Source: an uncultured Oscillospiraceae bacterium | GTDB lineage: Bacteria; Bacillota; Clostridia; Oscillospirales; Ruminococcaceae | Assembly: GCA_950097605.1 (NCBI GenBank) | Contig: CATNEU010000127.1 | Span: forward strand, 1-5,332 | Length of the DNA: 5,332 nt | Reading direction: 5' to 3' | Part shown: positions 5,299 through 5,332 of the stretch, one piece after another | How the letters are laid out: each line of letters begins with the position of its first letter | Position numbering within the stretch: the first letter of the stretch is position 1 | Program-made: the position numbers and the translations under genes | The notes under the pieces: model-generated | What the model was told of the DNA's origin: nothing | Database searches by the model: none | Seen by the model: only the letters and a program-made list of their open reading frames with translations

Positions 5299-5332
5299 CA
5301 TATGATATCCTATTTAAAAGGAAATTCTGGAT
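5299..5332 (+). other. Window tail, possible start region of a next plus-strand gene
   Basis: The 34 bases after the terminator are AT-rich and include AAAAGGAAA (5316-5324), a possible ribosome binding site. The window ends in AT (5331-5332), about 8 bp beyond the AGGA core, which would be a start codon if the next base is G. A -10-like TATGAT stands at 5301-5306 but has no good -35 partner. Nothing firmer can be said. Confidence 0.2.

Overview
The window looks like chromosomal DNA of a moderately GC-rich Gram-positive bacterium, most likely a clostridial Firmicute. The evidence is AGGAG-type ribosome binding sites in front of every gene, a TagG/TagH-type export transporter, a CpXC-type zinc protein and an AT-rich intergenic region. 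The genus cannot be named from sequence reading alone.

The left three quarters (1-3915) is one minus-strand gene cluster for a cell-surface glycopolymer. In transcription order it holds a family 4 (GT-B) glycosyltransferase with a hydrophobic insertion (3915-2626), a TagG-like ABC-2 permease (2605-1796), a TagH/Wzt-like ATPase with an extra C-terminal membrane domain (1737-442), and the N-terminal 106 codons of a nucleotide-sugar dehydrogenase of the UDP-ManNAc/UDP-GlcNAc type, cut by the left window edge (318-1). The first two gaps are 20 and 58 bp, so the first three genes should be co-transcribed. The fourth follows a 123-bp gap that contains a perfect 16-bp stem-loop without a U-tract. 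A plausible reading is that the dehydrogenase supplies an acidic sugar nucleotide, the glycosyltransferase helps build the polymer on a lipid carrier, and the TagGH-like transporter flips it across the membrane. This would give a teichoic or teichuronic acid-like or similar wall or capsular polymer.

From 3916 to 4585 lies a 670-bp divergent intergenic region with no convincing gene. The part next to the glycosyltransferase is fairly GC-rich and would be a leader of about 220 nt if the proposed minus-strand promoter (4142-4170) is right. The rest is AT-rich and holds several GCACAAAG-like words, AT-rich inverted repeats and a candidate plus-strand promoter (4465-4493).

The right end carries one plus-strand gene (4586-5245) for a CpXC-domain protein of unknown function. 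It has two stem-loops in its probable leader, a strong ribosome binding site and a textbook intrinsic terminator (5258-5298), so it looks monocistronic. The last 34 bases may lead into a next gene. I see no RNA gene, CRISPR array, insertion sequence or phage feature. Overall the window looks like a fairly ordinary surface-polymer locus. The features most worth checking are the fused membrane domain on the ATPase, the large structured intergenic region and the intercistronic hairpin.
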